Assembly (NCBI GenBank): GCA_008123405.1
Contig: VSSA01000007.1
Span: 158,343 to 222,342, forward strand
DNA from: Nocardioides sp. BGMRC 2183
GTDB lineage: Bacteria; Actinomycetota; Actinomycetes; Propionibacteriales; Nocardioidaceae
Reading direction: 5' to 3'
DNA: 64,000 bases
Numbering within the stretch: the first letter of the stretch is position 1; each line of letters begins with the position of its first letter. The position numbers and the translations under genes were made by a program. The notes below the pieces were generated by a model that did no database searches, had not been told where the DNA came from, and was given only the letters and a program-made list of their open reading frames with translations. Positions 1 to 8,862 of this stretch are shown piece by piece.

Positions 1-1
1 C

Positions 2-277
2 GAGGCGCTGAGGCTGGAGCACGACGGGCGTCACTACGTCTCGCTCCTCAAGGACGAACCGAGCCCGACGACGAGTGCGGCTCTCGAGCGGGCTGTCGCG
101 GCGGCGGGCGGCTCCGGGGAGCGCCTGCACGTCTCGGGGCGCGCCGTGCATCTGCTGCTCGGCGAGAACTACCACGAGGCTCGCCTCGACAACGCCTTCC
201 TGGAGCGCAGTCTCGGCGTCTCCACCAACCGCAACCTCACCGTGATCCGCGCGTTGGCCGAGCGCTGGTGCGGCTGA
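2..277 (+). CDS. DUF1697-like protein, C-terminal part (cut by window edge)
   Basis: Only the last 91 residues are visible and the 5' end lies outside the window. The tail has a basic, Leu-rich segment followed by DNAFLERSLGVSTNRNLTVI. This resembles the conserved C-terminal block of DUF1697 proteins (an NAFLE..LGV....RN..T pattern). The function of that family is not established. The stop codon lies 38 bases before the clpS ATG. Family assignment is by motif resemblance only. Confidence 0.6.
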   Translation, partial: EALRLEHDGRHYVSLLKDEPSPTTSAALERAVAAAGGSGERLHVSGRAVHLLLGENYHEARLDNAFLERSLGVSTNRNLTVIRALAERWCG

Positions 278-315
278 GCTGGACGCTGTCGCGGTGTGCC
301 ACCATTGGGGGCGTG

Positions 316-621
316 ATGACCGCGAGCCCGACCAAGGCGGATCCGGGGGTCGAGGAGGACCTCACCCCCGACGCGGTGGTGGTCGCGGACACGCCGTGGG
401 TGACCGTGGTCTGGAACGACCCGGTGAACCTGATGTCCTACGTCTCCTACGTGTTCACCAGCTACTTCGGATACTCGAAGAAGAAGGCGGAGAAGCTGAT
501 GCTCCAGGTGCACGAGGAAGGCAAGTCCGCCGTCAGCAGCGGCTCGCGCGAGGAGATGGAGCGCGACGTGCAGGCGATGCACGAATACGGACTGTGGGCG
601 ACCCTGCAGAAGTCAGAGTGA
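316..621 (+). CDS. clpS: ATP-dependent Clp protease adaptor ClpS
   Basis: A 101-residue protein of normal ClpS length. After a disordered N-terminus of about 25 residues, the core reads WVTVVWNDPVNLMSYVSYVF. It carries the conserved N-D-x-V-N-x-M element that binds N-degron substrates, and KKKAEKLMLQVHEEGKSAV follows. ClpS binds the N-domain of ClpC/ClpA and delivers N-end-rule substrates to ClpP in the cytoplasm. The ATG at 316 directly follows a GTG at 313; either could be used. It is followed 14 bases later by the DUF2017 gene, as in M. tuberculosis Rv1331-Rv1332. Confidence 0.95.
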   Translation: MTASPTKADPGVEEDLTPDAVVVADTPWVTVVWNDPVNLMSYVSYVFTSYFGYSKKKAEKLMLQVHEEGKSAVSSGSREEMERDVQAMHEYGLWATLQKSE

Positions 622-635
622 GGAGGCGCAGATCG

Positions 636-1223
636 ATGGCCGGGTTCGTCCGGGACCGCCGCAGCAAGCAGATCATCGCGACCTTCTCGGCCTTCGAGGC
701 CGACCTGATCCGCTCGCTCGCCGCTCAGCTGGTGGAGCTGCTGCACAACGAGGCAGCCGTGCCGGCCTCCGACGACCCCCTCGCTGCGCTCTTCGACTTC
801 ACCGGCCCCATCGAGGAGCCCGACGACCCCGTGCTCGCCCGGCTCTTCCCCAACGCCTACGGCGATGACGCGGAGGCCGCCGGCGAGTTCCGCCGCTTCA
901 CCGAGGGCACACTGCGTGACTCCAAGTCGCGGGCCGCGGGCACCATCATCGACTCTCTCGAGGACGCCGGCCTGCCTGCCGAGCCCGAGGGCGAGGAGCT
1001 GACCATCGACGTCGAGCTCGCACCCGACGTCGCCCAGGTCTGGATGCGCTCGCTCACCGACCTCCGGCTGGCGCTGGCCACCCGGCTCGGCGTCACCGAG
1101 GACGACGAGGAGTACTGGGCCTCGTTGCCCGAGGAGGACCCCCGGGCCCAGGCGCACCACATCTACGACTGGCTCGGCTTCTTGCAGGAGACCTTGGTGC
1201 TGGCCGTCTCCGGCCGTCGCTGA
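636..1223 (+). CDS. DUF2017 family protein
   Basis: A 195-residue, strongly acidic soluble protein with no transmembrane segment. The ATG at 636 is preceded by a perfect AGGAGG at 621-626, which overlaps the clpS stop and fixes the start. The N-terminus (MAGFVRDRRSKQIIATFSAFEADLIRSL) and the C-terminal helix pair (VWMRSLTDLRLALATRLG) match actinobacterial DUF2017 proteins, which usually sit next to clpS. No biochemical role is established. Adjacency to clpS suggests a proteolysis-linked role, but that is inference. Confidence 0.85.
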   Translation: MAGFVRDRRSKQIIATFSAFEADLIRSLAAQLVELLHNEAAVPASDDPLAALFDFTGPIEEPDDPVLARLFPNAYGDDAEAAGEFRRFTEGTLRDSKSRAAGTIIDSLEDAGLPAEPEGEELTIDVELAPDVAQVWMRSLTDLRLALATRLGVTEDDEEYWASLPEEDPRAQAHHIYDWLGFLQETLVLAVSGRR

Positions 1224-1264
1224 GCTGTGCCGATCTGAGCCGTGCTGGTCTGAGCCGTGCCGGT
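1220..1264. repeat. Three tandem 15-bp units at a convergent gene junction
   Basis: Units at 1220-1234, 1235-1249 and 1250-1264 follow the pattern CTGAGCYGTGCYGRT. The first contains the DUF2017 stop codon and the last ends at the universal stress protein stop. They fill the whole space between the convergent genes. They may be a small slippage expansion; no terminator-like hairpin is obvious. Confidence 0.7.
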
Positions 1265-1674
1265 CAGTCGGGCTTGACCGCCAGCACCGGGCAGCGCGCG
1301 TCCAGGATCACCCGCTGCGCCACGCTGCCGAGCAACGCCTTCCCGACCGCCGTACGGCGCCGCACGCCGACCACCACCAGCGACGCGGCCTCGGCGTCGG
1401 CGACGGCCACCACCGCCTCTGCCACGTCCTGGACGAGGTCGTGCCGGACCGACACCGTCAGGCCGTCAGCGCTCAGCTCGCGCTCCAGTGTGGCCAGCTC
1501 CTCGTCCCCGGCGAACCGCTTGTCGACATAGGCGTCGCCGCGGGTGTCGTTGACGATGATCAACGGCACTCCGTCGCGGCGGGCCAGGGCGACGCCGTGG
1601 TCGAGTGCTGCGCGCCCGAACTTGTCGGGGGCGTAGGCGACGACCACCGGGCCGTCCGTGATCGGGGTGTTCAT
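1264..1674 (-). CDS. Universal stress protein (UspA family)
   Basis: A single-domain Usp of 136 residues. The N-terminal strand [22 protein letters not shown] is followed by the C-terminal nucleotide-binding signature, visible as [25 protein letters not shown] and ending CPVLAVKPD. The G-x2-G-x9-G(S/T) spacing is only loosely kept, so ATP binding is uncertain. The ATG at 1674 overlaps the tctA stop by four bases (ATGA), so the gene is translationally coupled as the last member of the tctC-tctB-tctA operon. A stress protein fused transcriptionally to this transporter suggests a role linked to substrate uptake (inference). Confidence 0.88.
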   Translation of the reverse strand: MNTPITDGPVVVAYAPDKFGRAALDHGVALARRDGVPLIIVNDTRGDAYVDKRFAGDEELATLERELSADGLTVSVRHDLVQDVAEAVVAVADAEAASLVVVGVRRRTAVGKALLGSVAQRVILDARCPVLAVKPD

Positions 1675-3224
1675 CGGTGGGACTCCTTCTGCTCGACATC
1701 GGACTCGTGCTCGACATCGGACTCGGACTCGGTGGCCCGGGAGGCGATGATGGTCTCGGTCGCACGCCGGCGCAGCGCACCGACACCCATCACGAACGCC
1801 AGCAGGGCCATCAGGGCGTAGACGATGATGGCGACCGGCTCGCTCCACAGGGTGGAGACGTCGCCTTGGGAGATGGTCAGCGCCTCAGTGAGCTGCAGCT
1901 CCAGTCGGGGGCCGAGGATCACTGCCACGATCAGCGGCAGCACCGGCAGAGCGAAGCGTCGCATCGCCAGGCCGAGCAGGCCCAGCGCGAGCAGCAGGCC
2001 GAGGTCGAAGGCCTGGAAGTTGACCGTGTAGGCGCCCAGGCAGGCGAAGAAGAGGATGCCGGCGTAGAGCTGCGGTCGCGGGACGCGGAGCAGCTTGGCC
2101 CACAGCGGTGCCATCGGCAGGTTGATCAGCAGCAGCAGGGCGTTGGCGATGACCAGGCTGGCCAGCAGCCCCCAGACCAGGCCCGGCTCGGCGTCGAGCA
2201 GCTGCGGACCCGGCTGGATGCCGTACCCCTCGAAAGCGGAGAGCATCACCGCGGCGGTGGCCGTGGTCGGCAGGCCGAGGGTGAGCAGCGGCAGCAGGGT
2301 GCCGGCGGCGGAGGCGTTGTTGGCGGCCTCCGGTCCGGCGACGCCCTCGATCGCGCCCTTGCCGAACTCCTCAGGGTGCTTGCTGAGCTTCTTCTCGGTG
2401 GCGTAGGAGAGGAAGGTCGGCACCTCTGCGCCGCCGGCCGGCAACGCGCCGAAGGGGAAGCCGTAGGCGGTGCCGCGCAGCCACGGCTTCCAGGAGCGGC
2501 GCCAGTCCGAGCGACTCATCCAGGGCTGACCGACCGGGATGATCTCCAGCGGCTTGCGACGCAGGTGGGCGGCGACCCACAGCGCCTCGCCGATCGCGAA
2601 GATCGCGACCGCCACCACCACGATGTCGATGCCGTCGGCGAGCAGCGGCTGGTCGAAGGTGAGTCGGGCCTGCCCGGTCTGGGTGCCGATCATCGCGATC
2701 GCCAGACCCAGGAAGAGCGAGATGAAGCCGCGCAGCTTCGAGGAGCCGAGCACCATGGTGACGGCGAAGAAGGCGAGCAGCATGATCGCGAAGTAGCTCG
2801 GCGCGCCGAGCTGCACCACGATGTCGGCCACCCGCGGGACCAGCACCCACAGCAGCACGGTGGCGATGGTGCCGGCCACGAAGGACCCGATCGCCGCGGT
2901 GGCCAGTGCCTGCGCGGCCCGGCCGGCCTTGGCCATCTTGTTGCCCTCGATCGCGGTGATCACCGACGAGGACTCACCGGGGGTGTTGAGCAGGATCGAG
3001 GTGGTGGAGCCGCCGTACATCCCGCCGTAGTAGATGCCGGCGAACATGATGATCGCCGAGTCCGGGCCGACCGAGTAGGTGACCGGGAGCAGGAGCGCCA
3101 GGGCCATCGCCGGTCCGATGCCGGGCAGCACCCCGACTGCGGTGCCGAGCAGCACGCCGAGGGTGGCGAAGAGCAGGTTCTCCGGGGTCAGCGCGGTCGC
3201 GAACCCGTCGAGCAGCAGATCCAT
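1671..3224 (-). CDS. tctA: Tripartite tricarboxylate transporter permease TctA
   Basis: A 517-residue polytopic membrane protein of normal TctA length (about 500). It carries the family N-terminal signature [20 protein letters not shown] and the [18 protein letters not shown] block, which are diagnostic of TctA/DUF112. It is the large permease that moves tricarboxylates or related carboxylates using an ion gradient and a periplasmic binding protein. Its ATG sits in a TGATG overlap with tctB. The C-terminus has an acidic Ser/Glu/Asp tail encoded by a short repeat near 1690-1730. Substrate cannot be read from sequence. Confidence 0.95.
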   Translation of the reverse strand: MDLLLDGFATALTPENLLFATLGVLLGTAVGVLPGIGPAMALALLLPVTYSVGPDSAIIMFAGIYYGGMYGGSTTSILLNTPGESSSVITAIEGNKMAKAGRAAQALATAAIGSFVAGTIATVLLWVLVPRVADIVVQLGAPSYFAIMLLAFFAVTMVLGSSKLRGFISLFLGLAIAMIGTQTGQARLTFDQPLLADGIDIVVVAVAIFAIGEALWVAAHLRRKPLEIIPVGQPWMSRSDWRRSWKPWLRGTAYGFPFGALPAGGAEVPTFLSYATEKKLSKHPEEFGKGAIEGVAGPEAANNASAAGTLLPLLTLGLPTTATAAVMLSAFEGYGIQPGPQLLDAEPGLVWGLLASLVIANALLLLINLPMAPLWAKLLRVPRPQLYAGILFFACLGAYTVNFQAFDLGLLLALGLLGLAMRRFALPVLPLIVAVILGPRLELQLTEALTISQGDVSTLWSEPVAIIVYALMALLAFVMGVGALRRRATETIIASRATESESDVEHESDVEQKESHR

Positions 3225-3751
3225 CAGAGGACTCCGTCCAGGATGCCGGCCGGGATCGGGACCCCGAGGCCGACGTAGAAGCCGTACCAGCTGCCGATCG
3301 AGAGGGCCGTGCCGACAGCGAGGTTCCGCACCCAGGTGCGGGAGCCGAGCGCCCAGGTGGCGCCGGTGAAGAGCAGCGCACCGGTGATCGCCCAGCCGAG
3401 CCAGTCGATGGTCAGCATGGTGCCGACCAGCACCGCGACCAGCAGGCCGAGCGTGCGCAGGTCGGTGCCCTGGCTGAGGTCGACGTCCTCGCCGTCGTCT
3501 GCCTGAGGGCGGTCTCCGCGGGCGGTGGCCACGGCCAGCGCGACGCCGAGCGCGACGAGCACCGCACCGATCGCGTAGGGGAAGGTGTAGGCGTGCACCG
3601 GCTGGTCGGCGAACCCCTCGGTCAGGGTGGAGGCGTCCCAGAGGACATAGCCGCCGACCAGCACCAGGAAGCCGGCCATGCCGTACTGCGCCTTGTCGAC
3701 CGCGCCGCCGGCGGGGGAGGTGGTGGCCGCTGCGGTCCCGTCGCCACTCAT
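3224..3751 (-). CDS. tctB: Tripartite tricarboxylate transporter small membrane subunit TctB
   Basis: A 175-residue protein with four predicted hydrophobic segments (for example [19 protein letters not shown] and [20 protein letters not shown]) in the pattern of TctB. The start ATG at 3751 overlaps the tctC stop (ATGA at 3748-3751), and the stop overlaps the tctA ATG (TGATG). TctB pairs with TctA in the cytoplasmic membrane. A hydrophilic loop rich in Asp/Glu separates membrane segments 2 and 3. Confidence 0.9.
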   Translation of the reverse strand: MSGDGTAAATTSPAGGAVDKAQYGMAGFLVLVGGYVLWDASTLTEGFADQPVHAYTFPYAIGAVLVALGVALAVATARGDRPQADDGEDVDLSQGTDLRTLGLLVAVLVGTMLTIDWLGWAITGALLFTGATWALGSRTWVRNLAVGTALSIGSWYGFYVGLGVPIPAGILDGVL

Positions 3752-4752
3752 GAGAGCCCCAGCTCGGTCAGGGTGTCGGACACCCGGGTGTCCTGCTCGC
3801 GGAGGAACTCCTCGAACTCCGCGCCGGTGGCGAAGTTGTCCTCCCAGCCGTTGGCCTCCATGGCGTCCTTCCACTCCTCGGTGTCGTGCATCCGGGTGAA
3901 GAGGTCGGTGAGGTAGTCCACCTGCTCCTCGCTGATCCCGGGCGGCGCGAGCACGCCGCGCCAGTTGGTGAAGACCAGGTCGATGTCGGACTCGGTCAGC
4001 GTCGGGGCGTCGATGCCGTCGAGCCGCTCGTCGCCGGAGACGGCCAGCACGCGGAGGTTGCCTTCCTCGATCTGGCCCTCGAACTCGCCGAGACCGGAGA
4101 AGCCGACGTCGATCTTCTCGCCGAGCAGCGCGCTGGTGAGGGGGCCGCCGCCGTCGTAGGGGACATAGGTGACCTCCTTCGGGTCGATCCCGAGGGTGTC
4201 GGCCAGCTGCATCGGGAACAGGTGGTCCGGGCCGCCGTTGCTGGAGCCGCCGCCGACCACCACCGAGGACGGGTCCTTCGTCCAGGCGTCGACCAGGTCC
4301 TCGACCGTCTTGAAGGGGGAGTCGGCCGGGACGAGGATGCCTTCCTGCTCCTCGACCAGCCGCGCGATCGGCGTCATCTCGGACGTGGTCGCCTCGGAGC
4401 CGTTGGTGTAGACCGCACCGACCACGCCGAGCCCCATCACCATCACCAGGTCGTCGGCACCCTTCTCGTTGAGCAGGCGCTGCATCGCGACAGTGCCGCT
4501 GGCACCGAGCACGTTGGTGATCTCGAAGCGACCGGTCAGGTCGTTGTCCTCCATCGCCTTCGCCGCGGCGCGACCGGTGAGGTCGTAGCCGCCACCGGCG
4601 CTGTTCGGGATCATCATCCGCAGCCGGCGGTTGTCGGGGTCGTCGCCGCCGCGGGTGACGCCGCAGCCGCTGAGAGCGACCAGCAGCACCAGCACGGCAC
4701 CGACCACGGCGACCACTGCTGATCGAGATCGGGTTCGCTGGGGAGCGAGCAT
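3748..4752 (-). CDS. tctC: Tripartite tricarboxylate transporter substrate-binding lipoprotein TctC (Bug family)
   Basis: A 334-residue extracytoplasmic binding protein. The N-terminus is basic, then hydrophobic, and ends in the lipobox L-S-G-C with the lipidated Cys at about residue 30. The Bug-family motifs [15 protein letters not shown] (substrate carboxylate loop) and [16 protein letters not shown] (second P-loop-like element) are visible. It captures the substrate outside the membrane and delivers it to TctA/TctB. It is the first gene of the operon and diverges from the two-component kinase gene. The 135-bp divergent region holds two GTGAC/GTCAC inverted repeats. Confidence 0.93.
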   Translation of the reverse strand: MLAPQRTRSRSAVVAVVGAVLVLLVALSGCGVTRGGDDPDNRRLRMMIPNSAGGGYDLTGRAAAKAMEDNDLTGRFEITNVLGASGTVAMQRLLNEKGADDLVMVMGLGVVGAVYTNGSEATTSEMTPIARLVEEQEGILVPADSPFKTVEDLVDAWTKDPSSVVVGGGSSNGGPDHLFPMQLADTLGIDPKEVTYVPYDGGGPLTSALLGEKIDVGFSGLGEFEGQIEEGNLRVLAVSGDERLDGIDAPTLTESDIDLVFTNWRGVLAPPGISEEQVDYLTDLFTRMHDTEEWKDAMEANGWEDNFATGAEFEEFLREQDTRVSDTLTELGLS

Positions 4753-4796
4753 GGGGTGGGTCCTCGGTTCCTCGTCTGTCAGGTCGTCCGGTCGTC

Positions 4797-4856
4797 GTGA
4801 CGGGCGTCACCGGTACGGACCGTGCGAGCATGCAGGCTCGTTGTGGTGACGGTCAC
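4797..4856. promoter_or_regulatory. Two candidate operators between tctC and the sensor kinase
   Basis: The divergent intergenic region contains the inverted repeat GTGAC-N4-GTCAC at 4797-4810 and GTGAC-N1-GTCAC at 4846-4856. Both arms are exact. CitB/DcuR-type regulators usually act on the divergent transporter operon, so these are the best candidate binding sites for the regulator encoded at 6585. The symmetry is seen; the assignment is inference. Confidence 0.4.
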
Positions 4857-4887
4857 GCTTGCGGACGCAGAGGAGGTTGTGGTCGTT

Positions 4888-6588
4888 GTGGTCACGCGGA
4901 TGCGCCTCTCGACGGGCTCGCGTCGCAGCGAGGTGAGCCTGGCCGGCCAGTTCCTGCTGCTCCAGCTGGTCCTGGTGGCGGTCCTGCTCGGGGTGGTCGC
5001 GGTGCTCAGCCTGCGTCAGTCCACCGCCGCGTTCGAGCGCGAGCGCGGTGCCCAGATGCGCTCGACCGCGGAGTACGTCGCGAACCTCCGCCTGGTCCAG
5101 ACCACGCTCACCAACGTGGCCGACGGCGAGCTGGCGGCCTCCGCGACCGGGCGGGTGCTCGCCCCGGCGGCGGTGCAGGGCCTGGATCTGTCCGGGGCGA
5201 CCACTGTCAGCATCGTGGGCACCGACGGCACGGTCCTGGCCTCCTCCGATCCCACCCTGGTCGGGCGCGACGACGTGCTCGGCGCCAGCGACGTCCTCAC
5301 CGGCCGGCAGTGGTCCGGGGACGTCACGACCGACGAAGGGCGCGCGGTCGCCGGGCACGCGCCGGTCTACTCCCGGAGCGAGGGCGAGGTGGTCGGTGCC
5401 GTGCTGGCCGACGAGACCTACCCGGATGTCGAGGAGCGGCTCACCGGGGCTGCGCCCGACCTCGTCCTCTTCCTCGGCGTCGGCGCGCTGCTGGGTGGGC
5501 TGGGCAGCTATGCCGTCGCCCGGCTGCTGAAGCGGCGCTCCCAGGGCCTGGCGCCTCGGGAGATCGCGCAGCTCGCCGATCACCGCGCCGCGCTGCTGCA
5601 CGCGATCCGCGAGGGAGTGGTGGCGGTCGGCACCGACGGACGGGTCACGATGGCCAACGACGCGGCGCGTGCCGTGCTCGGCCTGGACGGCGATCCGCGT
5701 GGCCGGCGGGTGGACGAGCTGGGCCTACCCGCGGGCGTCGCCGACCTGCTCACCGGTGCCGCGCCCGCCGAGGACACCATCGCCTTGGTCGGGGAGCGGG
5801 TCGTGGTCTTCAACCGCCGGGAGGCCTCGGCCGGCGGTCGCGGGATCGGGTCGGTGACCACTGTGCGCGACCGCAGTGAGCTGGTCGCGTTGCAGGGCCG
5901 CCTGGACGCCAACCTCTCCATCACCGACACGCTGCGCGCGCAGACCCACGAGTTCGACAACCTGCTGCACGCCATCTCGGGCCTGGTCCAGCTCGAGGAG
6001 TACGACGAGCTCGCCGGTCTGGTCGGTGAGCTGGCCCGCACCCGGGCGGAGGTGAGTGACGAGGTCGCCGACCGGATCGCCGACCCGGCGGTGGCGGCGC
6101 TGCTGGTGGCCAAGCATGCGGTCGCGGCCGAGCGGGGCGTCGTCCTCGATCTCGATCCGGGCTCCCGGCTGCCGGCCCTCGAGCCGGCGCTGGTCGCCGA
6201 CCTGACCGCAGTCCTCGGCAACCTGGTCGACAACGCTGTCGACGCCGCGGCCGGCCGCCCTGAGGCGCGGGTCGAGGTGTGGTTGCTCTGGGACGACCGA
6301 CCGGAGCAGCGCGCGGTGCATGTCCGGGTCCGGGACAACGGGCCGGGAGTGCCGGCCGAACGGGTCGAGGACGTCTTCGTGCGCGGCTTCTCGACGAAGT
6401 CGGGCACGCCCGGTGGGCGGGGCATCGGTCTGGCCCTGGCGCGGATGGTCTGCCGTCGCCGCGGCGGTGAGGTGATGCTCTCCCCGCCACGTCCGGAGAC
6501 CGACATGCCAGGGGCGGAGTTCACCGCGGTGCTGCCGATCGCGACGCCGAGAGGTGAGGATGCGTCCGGAACGGAGGTGCGCCGGTGA
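4888..6588 (+). CDS. CitA/DcuS-type sensor histidine kinase
   Basis: Membrane sensor of about 566 residues. Order: N-terminal transmembrane segment (FLLLQLVLVAVLLGVVAVLS), an extracellular PAS-like sensor (Cache/PDC fold in this family), a second membrane segment (LVLFLGVGALLGGLGSYAV), a cytoplasmic PAS, a phosphoacceptor helix with AQTHEFDNLLHAISGL (His about 354), and an ATPase domain with N-box LGNLVDNAVDA, G1 DNGPGVP and G2 GGRGIGLALA. The start is uncertain. GTG 4888 lies 11 bases after AGGAGG (4871-4876), and ATG 4900 is an alternative. It is divergent from tctCBA and overlaps the regulator gene by GTGA. It probably senses a carboxylate imported by Tct. Confidence 0.9.
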   Translation: MVTRMRLSTGSRRSEVSLAGQFLLLQLVLVAVLLGVVAVLSLRQSTAAFERERGAQMRSTAEYVANLRLVQTTLTNVADGELAASATGRVLAPAAVQGLDLSGATTVSIVGTDGTVLASSDPTLVGRDDVLGASDVLTGRQWSGDVTTDEGRAVAGHAPVYSRSEGEVVGAVLADETYPDVEERLTGAAPDLVLFLGVGALLGGLGSYAVARLLKRRSQGLAPREIAQLADHRAALLHAIREGVVAVGTDGRVTMANDAARAVLGLDGDPRGRRVDELGLPAGVADLLTGAAPAEDTIALVGERVVVFNRREASAGGRGIGSVTTVRDRSELVALQGRLDANLSITDTLRAQTHEFDNLLHAISGLVQLEEYDELAGLVGELARTRAEVSDEVADRIADPAVAALLVAKHAVAAERGVVLDLDPGSRLPALEPALVADLTAVLGNLVDNAVDAAAGRPEARVEVWLLWDDRPEQRAVHVRVRDNGPGVPAERVEDVFVRGFSTKSGTPGGRGIGLALARMVCRRRGGEVMLSPPRPETDMPGAEFTAVLPIATPRGEDASGTEVRR

Positions 6589-7289
6589 GTGGGAGCGCAG
6601 CAGGGCCATGGCGGGTGCTCGTGGTCGACGACGACTTCATGGTGGCTCGGATCCATGCCCGGTTCGTGGAGCGCACCGACGGCTTCGAGGTCGTCGGCAG
6701 CGTCCACACCGGTGCCGACGCACTGGACCGGGTCGCCGCCGGCGACGTCGACGTGGTGCTGCTGGACGTGCACCTGCCCGACCTCTCCGGGCTCGACGTC
6801 CTCGCCCGGCTCCGCGGCGGCGGCCACCGCTGTGCCGTGGTGATGGTTACCGCCGAGCGCGGTGCCGATGCGGTCGCCGCCGCGCTGCACGGTGGAGCCC
6901 AGCAATACCTGGTCAAGCCGTTCACCTACGACGACCTGGCCGACCGGCTGCGTCGGGTCGCGGCCAACCTGGCCGCGCTCGCCGGCCCCGGTGCTGACGG
7001 CGATGGTGAGGTCGACCAGGCGACGATCGACGCCGCGTTCGGTGGCGCGGCACCGCGCGCCGTACCGGCTCGTCTGCCGAAGGGGTTGAGCCCGGAGACC
7101 GCCGAGCTCGTCCTGGGTGCGCTCCGGGAGTCCGGGGAGGCGTCGGCGAGCGAGGTGGCCGAAGCGGTGGGGATGTCCCGGGTGACCGCGCGCCGCTACC
7201 TGGAGCACTTCGTCGACGCAGGCGCCGCGCAGGTCCGGCTGCAGTACGGCAGCACCGGGCGTCCGGAGCGCCGCTACCGCACGCCCTGA
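6585..7289 (+). CDS. CitB/DcuR-type response regulator
   Basis: A 234-residue regulator. The receiver domain starts VLVVDDDFMVARIHARFVE, with the phosphoacceptor Asp at about residue 61 (LLDVHLPDLSG) and the conserved Lys in LVKPFTYDDL. The C-terminal DNA-binding region contains a helix-turn-helix, SASEVAEAVGMSRVTARRYL. This layout is typical of CitB/DcuR regulators paired with CitA/DcuS kinases. The GTG start overlaps the kinase stop (GTGA). It is expected to activate the divergent tct operon. The stop codon abuts the inverted-repeat element at 7289. Confidence 0.92.
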   Translation: MSGSAAGPWRVLVVDDDFMVARIHARFVERTDGFEVVGSVHTGADALDRVAAGDVDVVLLDVHLPDLSGLDVLARLRGGGHRCAVVMVTAERGADAVAAALHGGAQQYLVKPFTYDDLADRLRRVAANLAALAGPGADGDGEVDQATIDAAFGGAAPRAVPARLPKGLSPETAELVLGALRESGEASASEVAEAVGMSRVTARRYLEHFVDAGAAQVRLQYGSTGRPERRYRTP

Positions 7290-7448
7290 GCCTCGATCCG
7301 TGGATGGGCACCTACTGCGCGACACCGCAACGGCGCGCTCGCTGCGTTGCGGCCGCTCAACAGCGCAACCAGACTGCCGTCGCGCCCGCGCCTTGCGATC
7401 GCACCCCTGCGGTGCCGCTCGCGACGGCGCCCATCCACGGATCGAGGC
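7289..7448. repeat. Nested inverted-repeat element (REP/MITE-like)
   Basis: A 160-bp intergenic element bounded by perfect 21-bp inverted arms at 7289-7309 and 7428-7448. The outer pair encloses two further perfect hairpins. The first has arms CCGCAACG (7325-7332) and CGTTGCGG (7345-7352). The second has arms GCCGTCGCG (7376-7384) and CGCGACGGC (7420-7428), with an inner GCACC/GGTGC pair (7401-7405/7411-7415). It begins at the last base of the response regulator stop codon. No protein is encoded. The architecture resembles a dispersed palindromic element or a structured RNA. Confidence 0.75.
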
Positions 7449-7539
7449 TGAGCCGGGAATCGGGCTGCCGCCTCCCACGTCGTGTCCGCCGCCCGGGCTG
7501 CTTCCGGCCCGGTGCCGCCCACGGCCTAGGCTGGCCAGC

Positions 7540-7995
7540 GTGTTGAGGATCGATCAGTCACTCGTCGACGCCATCGTCGCCCACGCCAAACGGGACCACC
7601 CGGTGGAGGCGTGCGGCATGGTGGCCGGTCCGATCGGCTCGGACCGCCCCGAGCGGTTCATCGAGATGGTGAACGCCGCCGGCAGCCCGACCTTCTACGA
7701 GTACGACTCCACCGACCTGCTGCAGCTCTACAAGGACCTCGACGACCGGGACGAGGAGCCGGTGGTGATCTATCACTCCCACACGGCGACCGAGGCCTAC
7801 CCGAGCGTCACCGACATCAAGCTCGCCAGCGAGCCCGGAGCCCACTATGTGCTGGTCAGCACGGAGAAGCACGGGAATAACGACGGCGCTGTGGAGTTCA
7901 GGTCTTACAGAATCGTCGACGGTCAGGTCACCGAGGAACCGGTGGAGATCGTCGGCACCGACACCCCCAGCGACAACCCGAGGAGCGAGTCCTGA
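7540..7995 (+). CDS. mec: CysO-cysteine peptidase Mec (M67, JAMM family)
   Basis: A 151-residue JAMM metalloprotease. The zinc motif HSHTATEAYPSVTD matches H-x-H-x7-S-x2-D, and the catalytic Glu is in HPVEACGMVAG. In M. tuberculosis Mec cleaves the CysO-cysteine adduct to release cysteine and regenerate CysO. The GTG at 7540 gives MLRIDQSL, as in homologues; no strong ribosome site is visible. The stop overlaps the cysO ATG (TGATG), matching the Rv1334-Rv1335 pairing. Confidence 0.93.
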   Translation: MLRIDQSLVDAIVAHAKRDHPVEACGMVAGPIGSDRPERFIEMVNAAGSPTFYEYDSTDLLQLYKDLDDRDEEPVVIYHSHTATEAYPSVTDIKLASEPGAHYVLVSTEKHGNNDGAVEFRSYRIVDGQVTEEPVEIVGTDTPSDNPRSES

Positions 7996-8267
7996 TGGCC
8001 ATCGAGGTCCGGATCCCGACCATCCTGCGTACCTACACCGGCGGGGAGAAGGCCGTCTCCGGTGAGGGCGACAGCCTGAGCGCGCTGATCGACTCCCTCG
8101 AGGCGAACCACCCCGGGATCAAGGAGCGCCTGATCGAGGGCGAGGACCTGCGTCGCTTCGTCAACATCTACATCAACGACGAGGACGTCCGCTTCCTCGG
8201 CAGCCTCGAGGCCACGCTCGACGACGGCGACCAGGTCGTCATCCTGCCGGCCGTCGCCGGCGGCTGA
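7995..8267 (+). CDS. cysO: Sulfur carrier protein CysO (ubiquitin-like, MoaD/ThiS fold)
   Basis: A 90-residue beta-grasp protein ending in the required Gly-Gly (PAVAGG), which is activated to a thiocarboxylate. The body (VRIPTILRTYTGGEKAV and FVNIYINDEDVRFLGSLEATL) follows the M. tuberculosis CysO pattern. CysO-thiocarboxylate is the sulfur donor for CysM. It is translationally coupled to mec. In this window cysM is separated from mec-cysO by about 4.2 kb of inserted genes. Confidence 0.94.
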   Translation: MAIEVRIPTILRTYTGGEKAVSGEGDSLSALIDSLEANHPGIKERLIEGEDLRRFVNIYINDEDVRFLGSLEATLDDGDQVVILPAVAGG

Positions 8268-8298
8268 CAGCGAGAGCCGAGCCGAAGAGAGCAGCGCG

Positions 8299-8856
8299 AT
8301 GGGTGAGCGTCGTACCTTCGTCCTCGTCGACGGCGAGAACATCGACGCCACCCTGGGCAACTCGTTGCTCGGCCGGCGGCCGGCCCCTGAGGAGCGGCCG
8401 CGCTGGGAGCGGGTGACCTCGTTCGCGGAGCGGACCTGGGGCCAGCCGGTCACCGGGCTCTTCTTCCTCAACGCCACCAGCGGCAGCCTGCCGACCTCCT
8501 TCGTGCAGGCGCTGCTGGCGATGGGCTACCGGCCGGTGCCGCTGAGCGGCGGGCCGGACGAGAAGGTCGTCGACCTCGGCATCCAGCGCACGCTGGAGGC
8601 GCTCTTGGCCCACGACGAGGCCGACGTGATGCTGGCCAGCCATGACGCCGACTTCGTGCCGCAGCTCTCCGCGCTGGTCGGCGCCGAGCGCCGGCTGGCC
8701 GTGCTGGCGCTGCGGGAGTACACCAGCACCCAGCTGACCGGTCTCGGCGTGCCGCTCTTCGACCTCGAGGACGACGTGCACGCCTTCAACCAGCCGCTGC
8801 CCCGGGTCCGGATCATCCCGATCGACGAGTTCGACCCGGAGCGGTTCCTGCGCTAG
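8299..8856 (+). CDS. NYN domain protein (PIN-like putative nuclease)
   Basis: A 185-residue soluble protein. The N-terminus FVLVDGENIDATLG carries the first acidic position of NYN/PIN-like nucleases. The middle HDEADVMLASHDADFVPQL carries the paired acidic residues expected of the metal site. The family cleaves RNA or DNA in known cases; the substrate here is unknown. It follows cysO by 31 bases and ends seven bases before a convergent response regulator gene. Confidence 0.82.
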   Translation: MGERRTFVLVDGENIDATLGNSLLGRRPAPEERPRWERVTSFAERTWGQPVTGLFFLNATSGSLPTSFVQALLAMGYRPVPLSGGPDEKVVDLGIQRTLEALLAHDEADVMLASHDADFVPQLSALVGAERRLAVLALREYTSTQLTGLGVPLFDLEDDVHAFNQPLPRVRIIPIDEFDPERFLR

Positions 8857-8862
8857 GGCGGC

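Noticed and set aside
5580-7478. Long open frame on the minus strand opposite the two-component genes
   Set aside because: Antisense to the well-supported CitA/CitB genes; the composition is Arg/Ser/Pro-rich from high GC and no domain is recognisable.
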